Shown here: positions 24,248-32,065 of the stretch, piece by piece
How positions within the stretch are numbered: the first letter of the stretch is position 1
Layout of the letters: the number at the start of each line of letters is the position of its first letter
From: Clostridia bacterium
GTDB taxonomy: Bacteria > Bacillota > Clostridia > Oscillospirales > CAG-272
DNA length: 32,065 nucleotides
Direction: 5' to 3'
Assembly (NCBI GenBank): GCA_017481495.1
Contig: JAFUPC010000044.1
Span: 1 to 32,065 of the forward strand
Translations under genes and position numbers: made by a program
Notes under the pieces: generated by a model
Database searches by the model: none
What the model saw: the letters and a program-made list of their open reading frames with translations, nothing else
Told to the model about the DNA's origin: nothing

Positions 24248-25342
24248 TTATTTTGTCAGAAGTGTCTTGATGTTTTTGCCGGCTTTGGCATCTGCCACGG
24301 CTTCGTTGATCTTCGCAACGGGATATGTGCTTGCGAGCGCGAGGATCTTTTCTTCCAGTTCCATGTGCTGTTCGAGGAATGCGAGATACGCGCGGACATC
24401 GTCCATGTCGTACTGGGAGGAGCCGATGATCTGGATGGCTTTGAACGTGATGGTTTCGGGATGGATGGCAACCGCACCTGCCGCGCTGTACTGACCGGGG
24501 ACGAGATAGATGCCGCGGTTGCGCAGGATGTTCATGCCGAGCGGAACGGCTTTTGGGGAACCGGATGCTTCATAAACGAGGTCAACGCCGAGTCCTCCGT
24601 GCTCCGATGAAAGACGCGCTGTGACCGCTTCCTCACCATCACGGGCAAGGGAGAAGACCTCATCCGCACCAAGCGCCCGGGCAAGGGAGATCTTCTTTTC
24701 ATTATTGCTTGCAAGAACCGCGTAAACCCGGTCAACGCCCATCGCTTTCAGATACAGAATCGCATAACAGCCGACCGGCCCAAGTCCCTGTACGACGGCG
24801 ACGGTCTCGGAAAACAGGCGGATGTTTGCGCGCTCCGCTAACTTGAATGCGTGCATCGCGGTCGGACCGGGGCAGGCAAATGCCGCGACGGCTGTCGGAT
24901 TGAGCGATGCGGGAATCTTTACGAGATTGGAGAGGGGGGTATAGTTGACCTCGGTGTAGCCGCCCCACAGATACGGTGCTTCTTCAATGGAGCCGCCGTT
25001 GGTGACACCCATGTTGACACAGTTGGCTTCGTCGCCCGTTTTGCAGAGCAGGCATTCTCCGCACGGAACGGCGATGTCCGCAATGACGTTGTCGCCGATG
25101 GAAAGCCCGTACTTTTCCGCCTCTTCGGCATCGCAGTCGACCAGTTTGCCGACAAATTCATGACCGATGATGGAGGGCGCGGGAGCACTGAGCGTTCCGT
25201 CCACCATGTGGATGTCAGTTCCGCAGATGCCGGAGGCGATCAGCTCCGATCTGCCGTAGCCCCGCGGGGTGTCCGTGACTTCAAACATACGGACGGAAAA
25301 GGGATTTCCTGCGCCCTCAAATACTGCTGCTGTTGCTTTCAT
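24248..25342 (-). CDS. Zinc-dependent alcohol dehydrogenase (MDR family, sorbitol/threonine dehydrogenase-like)
   Basis: Cytosolic NAD(P)-dependent dehydrogenase of 364 residues. AAAGGAG precedes the ATG at 25342. The catalytic zinc site is Cys40 (SGICGTD), His61-Glu62 (GHEF); the structural zinc Cys residues are 94, 97, 100 and 108 (CGECLLCKTGDEANC). The Rossmann loop is GLGPVG (186-191). The extended middle (GVTNGGSIEEAPYLWGGYTEV) and the PGQYSAAG segment fit polyol- or sugar-oxidising members better than ethanol dehydrogenases. It heads a two-gene unit with an MFS carrier. The exact substrate cannot be read. Confidence 0.92.
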   Translation of the reverse strand: MKATAAVFEGAGNPFSVRMFEVTDTPRGYGRSELIASGICGTDIHMVDGTLSAPAPSIIGHEFVGKLVDCDAEEAEKYGLSIGDNVIADIAVPCGECLLCKTGDEANCVNMGVTNGGSIEEAPYLWGGYTEVNYTPLSNLVKIPASLNPTAVAAFACPGPTAMHAFKLAERANIRLFSETVAVVQGLGPVGCYAILYLKAMGVDRVYAVLASNNEKKISLARALGADEVFSLARDGEEAVTARLSSEHGGLGVDLVYEASGSPKAVPLGMNILRNRGIYLVPGQYSAAGAVAIHPETITFKAIQIIGSSQYDMDDVRAYLAFLEQHMELEEKILALASTYPVAKINEAVADAKAGKNIKTLLTK

Positions 25343-25382
25343 TGGAAATATTCTCCTTTGGAATCATATATTCGATATTCCT

Positions 25383-25411
25383 ATTATAACAGAAAAGAGA
25401 GGAAAATGCAA
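25383..25411 (-). promoter_or_regulatory. Promoter for the dehydrogenase-MFS operon
   Basis: Minus strand: TTGCAT (25411-25406), 17-bp spacer, TATAAT (25388-25383), with an extended -10 TG (TGTTATAAT). Confidence 0.8.
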
Positions 25412-25426
25412 GAGGGAAATGAAAAA

Positions 25427-26536
25427 TCATGCACCGGAAATCCCGTTTTCCCCGAAAGCGGATTCCGTGTCCGCATCCGGCGGGATGACCTCCGGCGTTT
25501 CCGGTTCGATGACCTCCGGCTGTACCGGTATTTCTGTCACCAGTTCCGTTTCGGCGGGAAGCGGATTCTCTGCTGAAACATCGGCGGGCGGTTCTGTCTC
25601 TGCCGGAGACGGGGGTTCTGCGGCAGGAGGTTCGGTTTCGGGGAGTGCTTCTGTTTCGGCCGGTGCAGGGGGTTCGGGTTGTGCGGGGGTTTCTGTCGGG
25701 GACGGGGTCGGTACAGGCTGTGTCGGCGGTACCGACGGTGTTGATTGCGGCGGCTGAACCGGGGCTGCCGTGACGGTATCCGTATCCGTTACCGCTTCTT
25801 CAATAGTGCCGGATAACGCGCCTGCCGCGCGGCGGAATGTGATTTCGGCGGGAATGACAGCACCCGGGGTACCGTCCGTTCCTGCCGCATACTGATACCG
25901 TACCGACAGGGATTCCTCTGCGTATCCGGTTCCCATGCCTGCGCACAAAATGCCGATGGCACAGTACAACTGTCCGTTTTCGACGGAATAATCGATCTGG
26001 TGGGAAAAATCCGGCGTTTCGTAGATCTGGTCTGCCGCATAATCGGCGAACTGTTCTTTGGAAATCGTATATTCCGCGCCGCCGATGTGCAGAATCCAGC
26101 CGTCATTGGTGTTATCCACCGTCAGATACTGCGCGATGATGTCCTCGGGCGGCGTGACAGGCAGATTTTCTCCGGTCGTACCGTCAAAGACATAGGCGTT
26201 TTCGATATACACACCCGTTCCGCCCGCCCACCGATGCAGAACGATACGGTTCGGCACCCCGGTATCATCGAGCTGTGCCAGATGCAGTTCCGCGTAATCG
26301 GCAGGGTCGCTGTCGGAGAAATAGATCGTCTTCTCCGTGCCGTCGTCCAGTGTGAAAGAATAGGGATACCCGTCTGTGTCGGTCGCACTGCCTGTGGATG
26401 TGACCGGGATTTGAGTTTCCGCCGTGCCTGTCCCGGTCTCCTCTGAATGCGTGCTGTCATCGGAACAGGCGGTGACGGCAAGAATGCCGAGAAATAGGAC
26501 GGCGCACAGGATATATATTTTCAGAAGATGCTTCAA
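25427..26536 (-). CDS. Surface lipoprotein with Pro/Glu/Thr-rich C-terminal tail, function unknown
   Basis: No family is recognised. It has 369 residues and starts at TTG (26536-26534), supported by GGAGGG 6 bases upstream; no in-frame ATG fits the signal peptide. Residues 1-24 are a lipoprotein signal with lipobox VTAC (Cys24). A Ser/Thr-rich linker leads to a folded domain (about 55-245) with YPYSFTLDDGTEKTIYFSD, VYIENAYVFDGTTGE and ISKEQFADYAADQIY. From about 255 to the end the chain is low in complexity, rich in Pro, Glu and Thr (TETPAQPEPP, EPPAAEPPSPAETEPP), like wall-spanning or stalk regions, though it sits at the C-terminus. It has its own promoter. No clear terminator follows. Confidence 0.85.
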   Translation of the reverse strand: MKHLLKIYILCAVLFLGILAVTACSDDSTHSEETGTGTAETQIPVTSTGSATDTDGYPYSFTLDDGTEKTIYFSDSDPADYAELHLAQLDDTGVPNRIVLHRWAGGTGVYIENAYVFDGTTGENLPVTPPEDIIAQYLTVDNTNDGWILHIGGAEYTISKEQFADYAADQIYETPDFSHQIDYSVENGQLYCAIGILCAGMGTGYAEESLSVRYQYAAGTDGTPGAVIPAEITFRRAAGALSGTIEEAVTDTDTVTAAPVQPPQSTPSVPPTQPVPTPSPTETPAQPEPPAPAETEALPETEPPAAEPPSPAETEPPADVSAENPLPAETELVTEIPVQPEVIEPETPEVIPPDADTESAFGENGISGA

Positions 26537-26606
26537 AATGAACCCTCCGTGTTTTGTAAAATGCTTTCGACATCATATGCTATACGCATTGTGATGCTGT
26601 ATGCAC

Positions 26607-26635
26607 AGTATACCATATTGCGCGCGCGCCGTCAA
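26607..26635 (-). promoter_or_regulatory. Promoter for the Pro/Glu-rich lipoprotein gene
   Basis: Minus strand: TTGACG (26635-26630), 17-bp spacer containing a GC alternating run, TATACT (26612-26607). The leader of about 70 bases ends in GGAGGG before the TTG start. Confidence 0.75.
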
Positions 26636-26694
26636 GGGGTTCGACGATTTCGGCGATAAAATTTTACAATGCGGTAAAAACCGATTCAAAAAGA

Positions 26695-26724
26695 AGAAGT
26701 TCCGGGCGATGCCGCGGGACCTCT
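26695..26724 (-). terminator. Terminator after the phosphodiesterase gene
   Basis: Minus strand: AGAGGTCCCG (26724-26715) pairs with CGGAACTTCT (26704-26695), with one G-T pair and one mismatch, then TCTTTTT. It lies 27 bases downstream of the stop codon. Confidence 0.7.
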
Positions 26725-26750
26725 TGCATGCGGTTATTCCATTCGGAAAC

Positions 26751-27866
26751 TCAACAGGAGACAGTGATCAGCGGCACAAACCGTTCTTCCTCCGTCATCC
26801 CGCCATGTGCGGCGCGGAACGGGTGTGCATCGGGTGTTTCTGCCGGGTCGATGGAGATATTGCCGCTCGCAACGGCTAAAAAATCCCCGATGAAGTCCGG
26901 CGTGCGCGGATGAATGTTCCCGCCGCCGAAGAAATGTCTCGCCAGAACTGCTTCCCGCGGATACAGCGTATAAATATCGCCGAAATGCTCTGTGAATGCG
27001 CAGACAAACTGTGTGTGCATTCCGTCTTTTATAAAAAGCGACATGGCGCGGGTTTCAATCGACGGCGCGCGGGACAGGCACTCTGTGACATCCGGATGCG
27101 CGTACAGCGGCCGCCATGCGGTATCGACCAGCCCGTGGTCGGCAGTCACGAAGACCAGCGTGTCGGAAAGAGAAGCACAGAGTGCTTCCACGGCATCGTT
27201 GATGCGGCGGAGATGCTCCGCGATTTTTGGGTGTTCCGTGCCGAGGTCGTGGATATCGTAGTCCGGCTGGATGTGGTAGCCGTAAATGTAGTGCCGTCCG
27301 TCCTCCCGACAGAGTGCGGATACCGCATCGCACAGCTGCGGAATCGTTTTCGCCGCGTACTCCGAATACGGGGAGACCCAGCGCGCGGTGACGTCCGGTG
27401 CGGTTTCCTCAATTCTATCAAAAACCGTCCGATACGGCAGTACCGTGCGGGCAATGTGATAATCGGCGGCTTTCCGACCATTAGACTGCGTGACCGTGTT
27501 CGGGTACAGATTCACACATTCTCCGACTTCGCGGAAATACAGCGACCAGCCGAGCCATCCGTGTTCTGCCGGGGACAGTCCCGTTTCCATCGTGGTCGTT
27601 GCGGCGGTCGTGGTCGGCGGAAAAACGGATGCAATCGGCGTAATCAGATGCCGGCGCAGAAACGCATTATCCGGCAGGTGCTTTTCAAGAACATTCATCC
27701 CCATGCCGTCAAAGAGCAGAATGACAACATTGCGCGGAGATACGGCAAGCAGGCGGTCGGCTTCGGGCAGGGTAGGGTGCGGGGTTGGGACACCGTAATG
27801 ACGGAGGACGGAGGAGACAAGGGCGAGGAGGGAAGCGGTATCGCTTGAAAACATACGATTTTCCAT
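26751..27866 (-). CDS. Alkaline phosphatase superfamily phosphodiesterase (nucleotide pyrophosphatase-like)
   Basis: Metal-dependent phosphodiesterase or nucleotide pyrophosphatase of 371 residues, no signal peptide, substrate unknown. Motifs: first metal Asp53 in VILLFDGMG; nucleophile Thr in FPPTTTAATTT (82-92), followed by METGLSPAEHGWLGW typical of the type I phosphodiesterase group; HIQPDYDIHDLGTEHP; TADHGLVD; and the last metal His in FRAAHGGMTEEE. AAGGAG lies 13 bases before the ATG at 27866, slightly far; an in-frame ATG at 27854 is a possible alternative. It lies downstream of the ornithine carbamoyltransferase gene, separated by a hairpin. Confidence 0.9.
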   Translation of the reverse strand: MENRMFSSDTASLLALVSSVLRHYGVPTPHPTLPEADRLLAVSPRNVVILLFDGMGMNVLEKHLPDNAFLRRHLITPIASVFPPTTTAATTTMETGLSPAEHGWLGWSLYFREVGECVNLYPNTVTQSNGRKAADYHIARTVLPYRTVFDRIEETAPDVTARWVSPYSEYAAKTIPQLCDAVSALCREDGRHYIYGYHIQPDYDIHDLGTEHPKIAEHLRRINDAVEALCASLSDTLVFVTADHGLVDTAWRPLYAHPDVTECLSRAPSIETRAMSLFIKDGMHTQFVCAFTEHFGDIYTLYPREAVLARHFFGGGNIHPRTPDFIGDFLAVASGNISIDPAETPDAHPFRAAHGGMTEEERFVPLITVSC

Positions 27867-27890
27867 ATTGAAAACGGTTCTCCTTATGGG

Positions 27891-27934
27891 AAAAGCACCG
27901 TTTTCCGTGAAGAGGACGGGTAAGCGGTGCTTTT
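27891..27934. terminator. Hairpin between argF and the phosphodiesterase gene
   Basis: AAAAGCACCG (27891-27900) pairs with CGGTGCTTTT (27925-27934) around a 24-base loop. On the minus strand it starts 7 bases after the argF stop and ends in TTTT. It probably stops or lowers read-through into the phosphodiesterase gene, for which no separate promoter is obvious. Confidence 0.7.
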
Positions 27935-27941
27935 TTTCTGT

Positions 27942-28964
27942 TCAGATGATTTTCTTTGCCTTCCAGCCAAGCGTTGCCGCCATGACTGCTTTGATGGTGT
28001 GCATCCGGTTTTCCGCTTCCTCAAAGACGATGGATGCGGGCGACTCGAAGACTTCATCGGTGACTTCCATTGCATCGCGGTTGAAACGGGTACACATTTC
28101 ACGGCCGACACCGGTGTCAAGGTTGTGGTAAGCGGGAAGGCAATGCATGAAGACGGTTTCGTCCTTGCCGGTTGCCGCCATCAGTTCTGCGTTGACCTGA
28201 TATGCCGCAAGGTCGCGGATGCGTTCCTCCCAGACCTCGACCGGCTCACCCATCGAGACCCAAACATCGGTATAGATGACGTCGGCATTTTTCACGGCTT
28301 CCGCCGGATCCTCGATAAAGGACAGTGTTGCGCCGGTCTCCTTTGCGACCGCTTCACATTCCGCAATCAGCGCGGCATCCGGGAAATACGCCTTCGGTGC
28401 GCAGGCGGTGAAGTGGAGTCCCATCTTTGCGCATCCGACCATCAGGGAATTGCCCATATTGTAGCGGGCATCGCCCATATAGACGAAATTGATGCCGGCG
28501 AGACGGCCGAAATGCTCCTTGATGGTGAGGAAGTCTGCAAGGATCTGCGTCGGGTGGAATTCGTTCGTCAGACCGTTCCAGACGGGAACCTTGGAATACT
28601 TCGCAAGCTCGTCCACGATCTCCTGACCGAAGCCGCGGTATTCGATGCCGTCGTACATGGAGGCAAGGACACGCGCGGTGTCGGCGATGGTCTCTTTCTG
28701 ACCGATCTGGGACGCCTTGGGGTCAAGGTAGGTGGTGGACATACCGAGGTCGTGTGCGGCGACCTCAAACGCACAGCGGGTGCGCGTGGAAGTCTTCTCA
28801 AAGATGAGCGCGACGTTCTTGCCGTGCAGGGTGTCGTGCGGAATGCCCGTCTTCTTCATCTTCTTGAATTCTGCGGCGCACTCGATGAGCGCACCGATCT
28901 CCTCGGGGGTATAATCAAGCAGCCGGAGAAAATCGCGGCCGACAAGGGACTGGGGGATGTTCAT
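27942..28964 (-). CDS. argF: Ornithine carbamoyltransferase
   Basis: Cytosolic enzyme joining carbamoyl phosphate and ornithine to make citrulline, or the reverse in the arginine deiminase route. It has 340 residues. Motifs: carbamoyl phosphate site STRTR (59-63) in [17 protein letters not shown] (137-140), [12 protein letters not shown], and the ornithine loop HCLPA (274-278). The C-terminus [16 protein letters not shown] is typical. AAGGAG lies 10 bases before the ATG. No other arginine gene is nearby, so anabolic (argF) or catabolic (arcB) use cannot be separated; the symbol is for the activity. I saw no clear ArgR box. Confidence 0.96.
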   Translation of the reverse strand: MNIPQSLVGRDFLRLLDYTPEEIGALIECAAEFKKMKKTGIPHDTLHGKNVALIFEKTSTRTRCAFEVAAHDLGMSTTYLDPKASQIGQKETIADTARVLASMYDGIEYRGFGQEIVDELAKYSKVPVWNGLTNEFHPTQILADFLTIKEHFGRLAGINFVYMGDARYNMGNSLMVGCAKMGLHFTACAPKAYFPDAALIAECEAVAKETGATLSFIEDPAEAVKNADVIYTDVWVSMGEPVEVWEERIRDLAAYQVNAELMAATGKDETVFMHCLPAYHNLDTGVGREMCTRFNRDAMEVTDEVFESPASIVFEEAENRMHTIKAVMAATLGWKAKKII

Positions 28965-29002
28965 TTGGAAAAAACTCCTTTTTCAGAAAAAATGATACCT
29001 TT

Positions 29003-29031
29003 ATTATAGCATATTCTGCGCCTGCTGTCAA
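29003..29031 (-). promoter_or_regulatory. Perfect consensus promoter for argF
   Basis: Minus strand: TTGACA (29031-29026), 17-bp spacer, TATAAT (29008-29003). Confidence 0.92.
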
Positions 29032-29055
29032 GCATAATCCGGTAAAATCTGTTCC

Positions 29056-29095
29056 GTTTCCATCCGTTTCTTCCTGTTTCATCCTGTATCAATCC
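29056..29095. repeat. Four imperfect 10-bp tandem repeats at a gene end
   Basis: Units starting at 29056, 29066, 29076 and 29086 read GTTTCCATCC, GTTTCTTCCT, GTTTCATCCT and GTATCAATCC. The last unit covers the stop codon of the TIGR04076-like gene; the others lie in its 3' flank, upstream of the argF promoter. Confidence 0.6.
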
Positions 29096-29421
29096 ACCGG
29101 CCGCGGTGCGTTCGGCAACGGACTTCCGTTTTCGTCCCGGTTTATGGGTACGGCTTTGAAATGAAACCGGATGCTGTGACACGGACAAAGAAATTCCATT
29201 TCGTATTTTTCCTTTTCGCCCCGGTAGGTAAAATCGCCGCCGCAGCGGATGACCTCGCACCAGGTGAACAAGTCACTTATGACTCGCGGACACATTCCTC
29301 CGGGACACGCATAAGAAAAGACGAAAACATCTCCCGTTTCCAGTCCGAGACGGCAGTTCTGCGCTTTTCCGTCTATGACGGTCAGGGTAAATTCCCAGTC
29401 CTCCGTGACCCATTGTTTCAT
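29089..29421 (-). CDS. TIGR04076-like small protein, function unknown
   Basis: Small cytosolic protein of 110 residues. The ATG at 29421 has AAGGAG 9 bases upstream; an in-frame ATG at 29493 lies inside the upstream gene and is rejected. The core LETGDVFVFSYACPGGMCPRV followed by CGGDFTYRGEKEKYEMEFLCPCHSI resembles, from memory, the TIGR04076 family, which has a similar GDVF...P.G.C pattern and paired Cys residues; several Cys here could bind metal. It follows the metallophosphoesterase gene by 13 bp and is probably the last gene of that operon. Confidence 0.78.
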   Translation of the reverse strand: MKQWVTEDWEFTLTVIDGKAQNCRLGLETGDVFVFSYACPGGMCPRVISDLFTWCEVIRCGGDFTYRGEKEKYEMEFLCPCHSIRFHFKAVPINRDENGSPLPNAPRPVD

Positions 29422-29434
29422 ATAAGCATTCTCC

Positions 29435-30349
29435 TTATCCGAGCGTGATCTCCGCCGACTGCACCCGCGGGACAACGGGGCGTCCCATCGCATCGCAGAT
29501 GTCGTTGTTCCCGGTCTCGCGGCGGTTAATGCCGAGGAACATCGTGCTTTCCATGCCCTCGATGCGGATCGTATTGCCCTCCAGCGTCACGATCGCGTGA
29601 ACCGGGTCGTTGTAGCAGACGGTGTGGTTCAGCAGAGTCGTTTCGCGGCAGAGGTCTTCGGGGTAACAGGTATGGGCGTTCGGCACCCAGTCGTAGGAGG
29701 TGGAGTTGATCTCAAAATAGCACACGCCGTCAAGGATGCGGAGATTGTCGCGGTGGTAATGGCCGTTGATGACGAGAAGCACCGAATTCTTTTTCCGGCG
29801 GTTGGCGGCATTGATGATGTCCCGCACGGCGGAAAGGTTCTTCACCCCGTCCGCTTCCCGCTCAAAGCTCTCATGGCTGATGAGCACACACGGGCCGGGA
29901 GCGGCGGCAATGGTTTCTGAAAGCCACGCAAGCTGCTCTGGCGGCATATAGTCCCGCTCGGCACCGTGGGCGTAATAATTGCCCATGTCGTAGTGGATGT
30001 ATTCGCCGTCATGAAAATAATAATTGGGGTCGCAGACGATGATGCGGTAGCCTTTGCAGTCAAAGAAATAATGACCGGCGGGCATATTGTAGTACCGCAG
30101 GGTATCCGCAAGCGGCGTGCGGTCGGTGTCGTGGTTGCCAAGACAGTGATAGGACGGGATGTGGAAGTTGTTGTAAAGCTTCACATAGTCCGCGACCTCC
30201 GCAGGCCCGTGACAGAAGTCTCCTGCGTGGATGATGAAGTCGCACCCCGCGTTTTCCGCACGGGACTGGATGAAGCGCAGATGTTCCACGGTTCCCCCGC
30301 GGAAGACGCCGGGATAATGGTGCAGGTCGGAAAACAAAGAAAATTTCAT
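29435..30349 (-). CDS. Calcineurin-like metallophosphoesterase
   Basis: Two-metal phosphoesterase of 304 residues, no signal peptide. GAGGA precedes the ATG at 30349. Metal ligands fit the fold: Asp8 and His10 (SDLHH), Asp44 (HAGDF), Asn72-His73 (GNHD), His159 (LISHE), and His197 and His199 (GHYH). The middle has RIIVCDPNYYFHDGEYIHYD. The C-terminal part (NTIRIEGMESTMFLGINRR) is an extra beta segment. It lies 33 bp after the ABC receptor gene and 13 bp before the TIGR04076-like gene. Natural substrate is unknown; phosphorylated sugars or cell-wall compounds are possible. Confidence 0.93.
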   Translation of the reverse strand: MKFSLFSDLHHYPGVFRGGTVEHLRFIQSRAENAGCDFIIHAGDFCHGPAEVADYVKLYNNFHIPSYHCLGNHDTDRTPLADTLRYYNMPAGHYFFDCKGYRIIVCDPNYYFHDGEYIHYDMGNYYAHGAERDYMPPEQLAWLSETIAAAPGPCVLISHESFEREADGVKNLSAVRDIINAANRRKKNSVLLVINGHYHRDNLRILDGVCYFEINSTSYDWVPNAHTCYPEDLCRETTLLNHTVCYNDPVHAIVTLEGNTIRIEGMESTMFLGINRRETGNNDICDAMGRPVVPRVQSAEITLG

Positions 30350-30382
30350 GAAGATATTCCTCGTATGGTAATATGCGGCGGC

Positions 30383-31837
30383 TTATTCGATACCGTTGTA
30401 TGCTTCGATGTATTTGTCGATTTCTTTCTGGATTTTCGTTTCGTTCTTCGTAAAGTAGGAAGCGTATTCCTTTTTGTTCTTGAACAGATAATTGGCGGTG
30501 ATGGTGCCGTTGATGGTGCTGATGGCGATGGGATGGTCGTAGACCAGGGTGGAATAGATGATGTCGAGCATCGCTTCGGAATCATCGTCGCGGGAGACCT
30601 TGCCCTCCAGCATTTCGTCGTATGCCGCGACCTTAACGGTGTCAACAGATTCATACGCCAGCGCTTCCATGACCATACCGGTGCGGTCAAGGTCGGCATT
30701 CGTCGTCAGGACACACATGAAATACGGGTTGCCGCCGCAGTTATAATAGGATTCCTGCTCCTCATTGTATTTCGGGCCGGGAATGATGCCGAAGTCCAGC
30801 GTCATTTCGCGCAGCTTCTGCGCGTTGCCCATCGTTTCATTGTAGAACAGGGAATTGCCGGCTTTGAAGTAGGCAACGCCGCCGTTGTTCGGACTGGTCG
30901 CAAAGGTGTTGTAGAAGCCGTCCTGCGCGAGCATATCCGTGACCTTTTCCAGACGTTCGATATAGTAATCTGTGTTCATGTCAAAATACGGCATATCGTT
31001 TTCGTCCTTGTGGACGGAGAGGGAAGCGCCGCACCCGGTCATCAGGGTCTGTCCGCCCACGGAATCCCAGGTGTTGTAGCCGTACATATCGTTCTCACCC
31101 CATTTGCCGTCGCCGTCCACGTCCTTTGCGACTGTGAGACCCATTTCCAGCATCTTGTCGATTGTCCACTTGCCGGACAGGACGAGGTCATAGGGACTTT
31201 CGAGGTCATAAGCATCGATCAAGGTCTTGTTGAAGTAGATGGTGCGCACGCCGTCATAATGCGTTGTGTCAAATAAGGAAATGCCGTAGAACACGCGGTT
31301 GCCGATGGACATACTTGTCATCGAACCCTGTACCCACCACGAAGCATCCGTGTCGATGTGGGGAATGTCCGCGTAGTCGATGAGGTAGTTCTGGAGCACG
31401 AGGTCAAGCGCGTTTGCCTTAACGGTCAGGAGGATGTCGTAGTTGCTGTCGCCTGCCGCAACGGCTTTCTTTGCCATTGTGTGCGCGTTGGTATCGTTTA
31501 CTTCAACAATCTTCACGTTGAACTGCTCCTCCACGGCGCGGTTGCGCTGGTAGATGGCATCGTTCAGGGAATCGCCGGTCTCCTCCGCTGCCGTGACGGT
31601 GTAGATCATCATCCATTCGGACATATTGCCGTTGAGCAGGGTGAAATCGGCTCCGTCGTAATCCATATCGGGTAGGTCGGGCGCAGGTTCCGCGGGTTCG
31701 GTTGTGTCGGCTTCCGTCAGAGGTGCGGTCGTGACGGCAGAGTTTTCGGTCGTGGTGCCGTCATCGGAGGTGCTGCCGCAGGCGAGCAGGAGGGCGGATA
31801 AGAGAAGGGATGCCGGAATGAGTGCAAGTCTTTTCAT
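30383..31837 (-). CDS. Extracellular solute-binding lipoprotein (ABC carbohydrate-type, family 1-like)
   Basis: Probable receptor of an ABC sugar importer, 484 residues. AAAGGA lies 9 bases before the ATG at 31837. The lipoprotein signal ends at Cys20 (LLLAC), followed by a Thr/Glu/Pro-rich linker to about residue 58. The folded part starts DGADFTLLNGN, and shows the family's SGKWTIDKMLEMG segment and a calcium-loop-like DVDGDGKWGEND (239-250). No permease or ATPase gene follows; the next genes are a metallophosphoesterase and a TIGR04076-like protein, so the receptor is an orphan here unless its permeases lie to the right of the window. Confidence 0.9.
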   Translation of the reverse strand: MKRLALIPASLLLSALLLACGSTSDDGTTTENSAVTTAPLTEADTTEPAEPAPDLPDMDYDGADFTLLNGNMSEWMMIYTVTAAEETGDSLNDAIYQRNRAVEEQFNVKIVEVNDTNAHTMAKKAVAAGDSNYDILLTVKANALDLVLQNYLIDYADIPHIDTDASWWVQGSMTSMSIGNRVFYGISLFDTTHYDGVRTIYFNKTLIDAYDLESPYDLVLSGKWTIDKMLEMGLTVAKDVDGDGKWGENDMYGYNTWDSVGGQTLMTGCGASLSVHKDENDMPYFDMNTDYYIERLEKVTDMLAQDGFYNTFATSPNNGGVAYFKAGNSLFYNETMGNAQKLREMTLDFGIIPGPKYNEEQESYYNCGGNPYFMCVLTTNADLDRTGMVMEALAYESVDTVKVAAYDEMLEGKVSRDDDSEAMLDIIYSTLVYDHPIAISTINGTITANYLFKNKKEYASYFTKNETKIQKEIDKYIEAYNGIE

Positions 31838-31878
31838 TTTTGGAGTTCCTTTCTGTACTTGGGATTGCTGTTACCTAT

Positions 31879-31907
31879 ATTATACACAAAATCCGTGGGA
31901 TGCGCAA
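31879..31907 (-). promoter_or_regulatory. Promoter for the receptor-phosphoesterase-TIGR04076 operon
   Basis: Minus strand: TTGCGC (31907-31902), 17-bp spacer, TATAAT (31884-31879). Confidence 0.75.
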
Positions 31908-31999
31908 GAGGTTTTTGGAAAAATATTCCGGAAATCGGAGAAAATTTTCCGCTCTTTCTGTGAGAATCCAATCAAAATGCAGAAAATTTTGGCAAACAC

Positions 32000-32028
32000 T
32001 TGATTCTCCGGAAAAAGTATGGTATAAT
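32000..32028 (+). promoter_or_regulatory. Divergent promoter for a gene beyond the right edge
   Basis: TTGATT (32000-32005), 17-bp spacer, TATAAT (32023-32028), followed by a purine-rich GGAAGAAAGAAAG at the very end that could be the start of a ribosome site. The coding region itself is outside the window. Confidence 0.7.
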
Positions 32029-32065
32029 ATATAATCGGGCATACTGGAACACGGAAGAAAGAAAG

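Noticed and set aside
26910..27848. Plus-strand open frame opposite the phosphodiesterase gene
   Set aside because: Antisense overlap with a gene that carries complete catalytic motifs; Arg-rich, no ribosome site.
29966..31276. Plus-strand open frame opposite the metallophosphoesterase and ABC receptor genes
   Set aside because: Spans two genes and their gap on the other strand; no recognisable domain.

Overview
The window looks like chromosomal DNA from a GC-rich member of the Bacillota (class Clostridia, most like an uncultured, glycan-using gut Oscillospirales-type bacterium). Reasons: dense leaderless gene packing, AGGAG-type ribosome sites, many near-consensus TTGACA-N17-TATAAT promoters, TTG as an occasional start, and protein families typical of such genomes (TAXI-type TRAP transporter, ECF S component, GH78 and GH2 glycosidases, AlaX, MazF-like proteins, lipoprotein solute-binding proteins). 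The taxon is inference only. No rRNA, tRNA, CRISPR, transposase or phage gene was seen.

Layout. 1-2.25 kb: TAXI-TRAP importer (fused permease, cut by the window edge, and its lipoprotein receptor), with a small repeat-rich spacer between them. 2.6-3.15 kb: ECF S component with its own promoter. 3.17-5.49 kb (minus): GNAT acetyltransferase, uncharacterised membrane protein, TIM-barrel sugar isomerase/epimerase. 5.6-7.95 kb: GH78 alpha-L-rhamnosidase with a perfect consensus promoter. 8.0-10.3 kb: two-gene COG0523 (CobW-like) metal operon; the first GTPase has a tandem-duplicated His/Cys/Asp-rich loop, and the second appears to fuse a GTPase domain to a YcgQ (DUF1980/TIGR03943)-like C-terminal domain. 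10.3-13.3 kb (minus): large ABC ATPase-permease fusion starting at TTG. 13.4-14.85 kb: AT-rich island with a GNAT and a MazF-like toxin whose 5' end is shifted out of frame at an A7 run. 14.9-17.2 kb (minus): GH78-like glycosidase and sirtuin. 17.3-22.1 kb (plus): AlaX, GNAT, GH2 beta-galactosidase. 22.2-23.0 kb: nagB with a strong 5'-leader hairpin. 23.1-25.4 kb (minus): Zn alcohol dehydrogenase and MFS transporter. 25.4-27.9 kb (minus): Pro/Glu-rich lipoprotein and an alkaline-phosphatase-fold phosphodiesterase. 27.9-29.0 kb (minus): ornithine carbamoyltransferase. 29.1-31.85 kb (minus): sugar-type ABC receptor, metallophosphoesterase, TIGR04076-like protein. A divergent promoter at the right edge points to a further gene outside the window.

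Taken together the region is mostly carbohydrate scavenging: two rhamnosidase-family enzymes, a beta-galactosidase, a sugar isomerase, NagB, an MFS carrier, a polyol/sugar-type dehydrogenase and an ABC sugar receptor. The items most worth a second look are the two-gene COG0523 operon with the GTPase/YcgQ-like fusion, the MazF-like gene broken at a homopolymer, the sirtuin with a Cys-to-Asp change at its zinc site, and the uncharacterised signal-peptide plus four-helix membrane protein encoded between an acetyltransferase and an isomerase.
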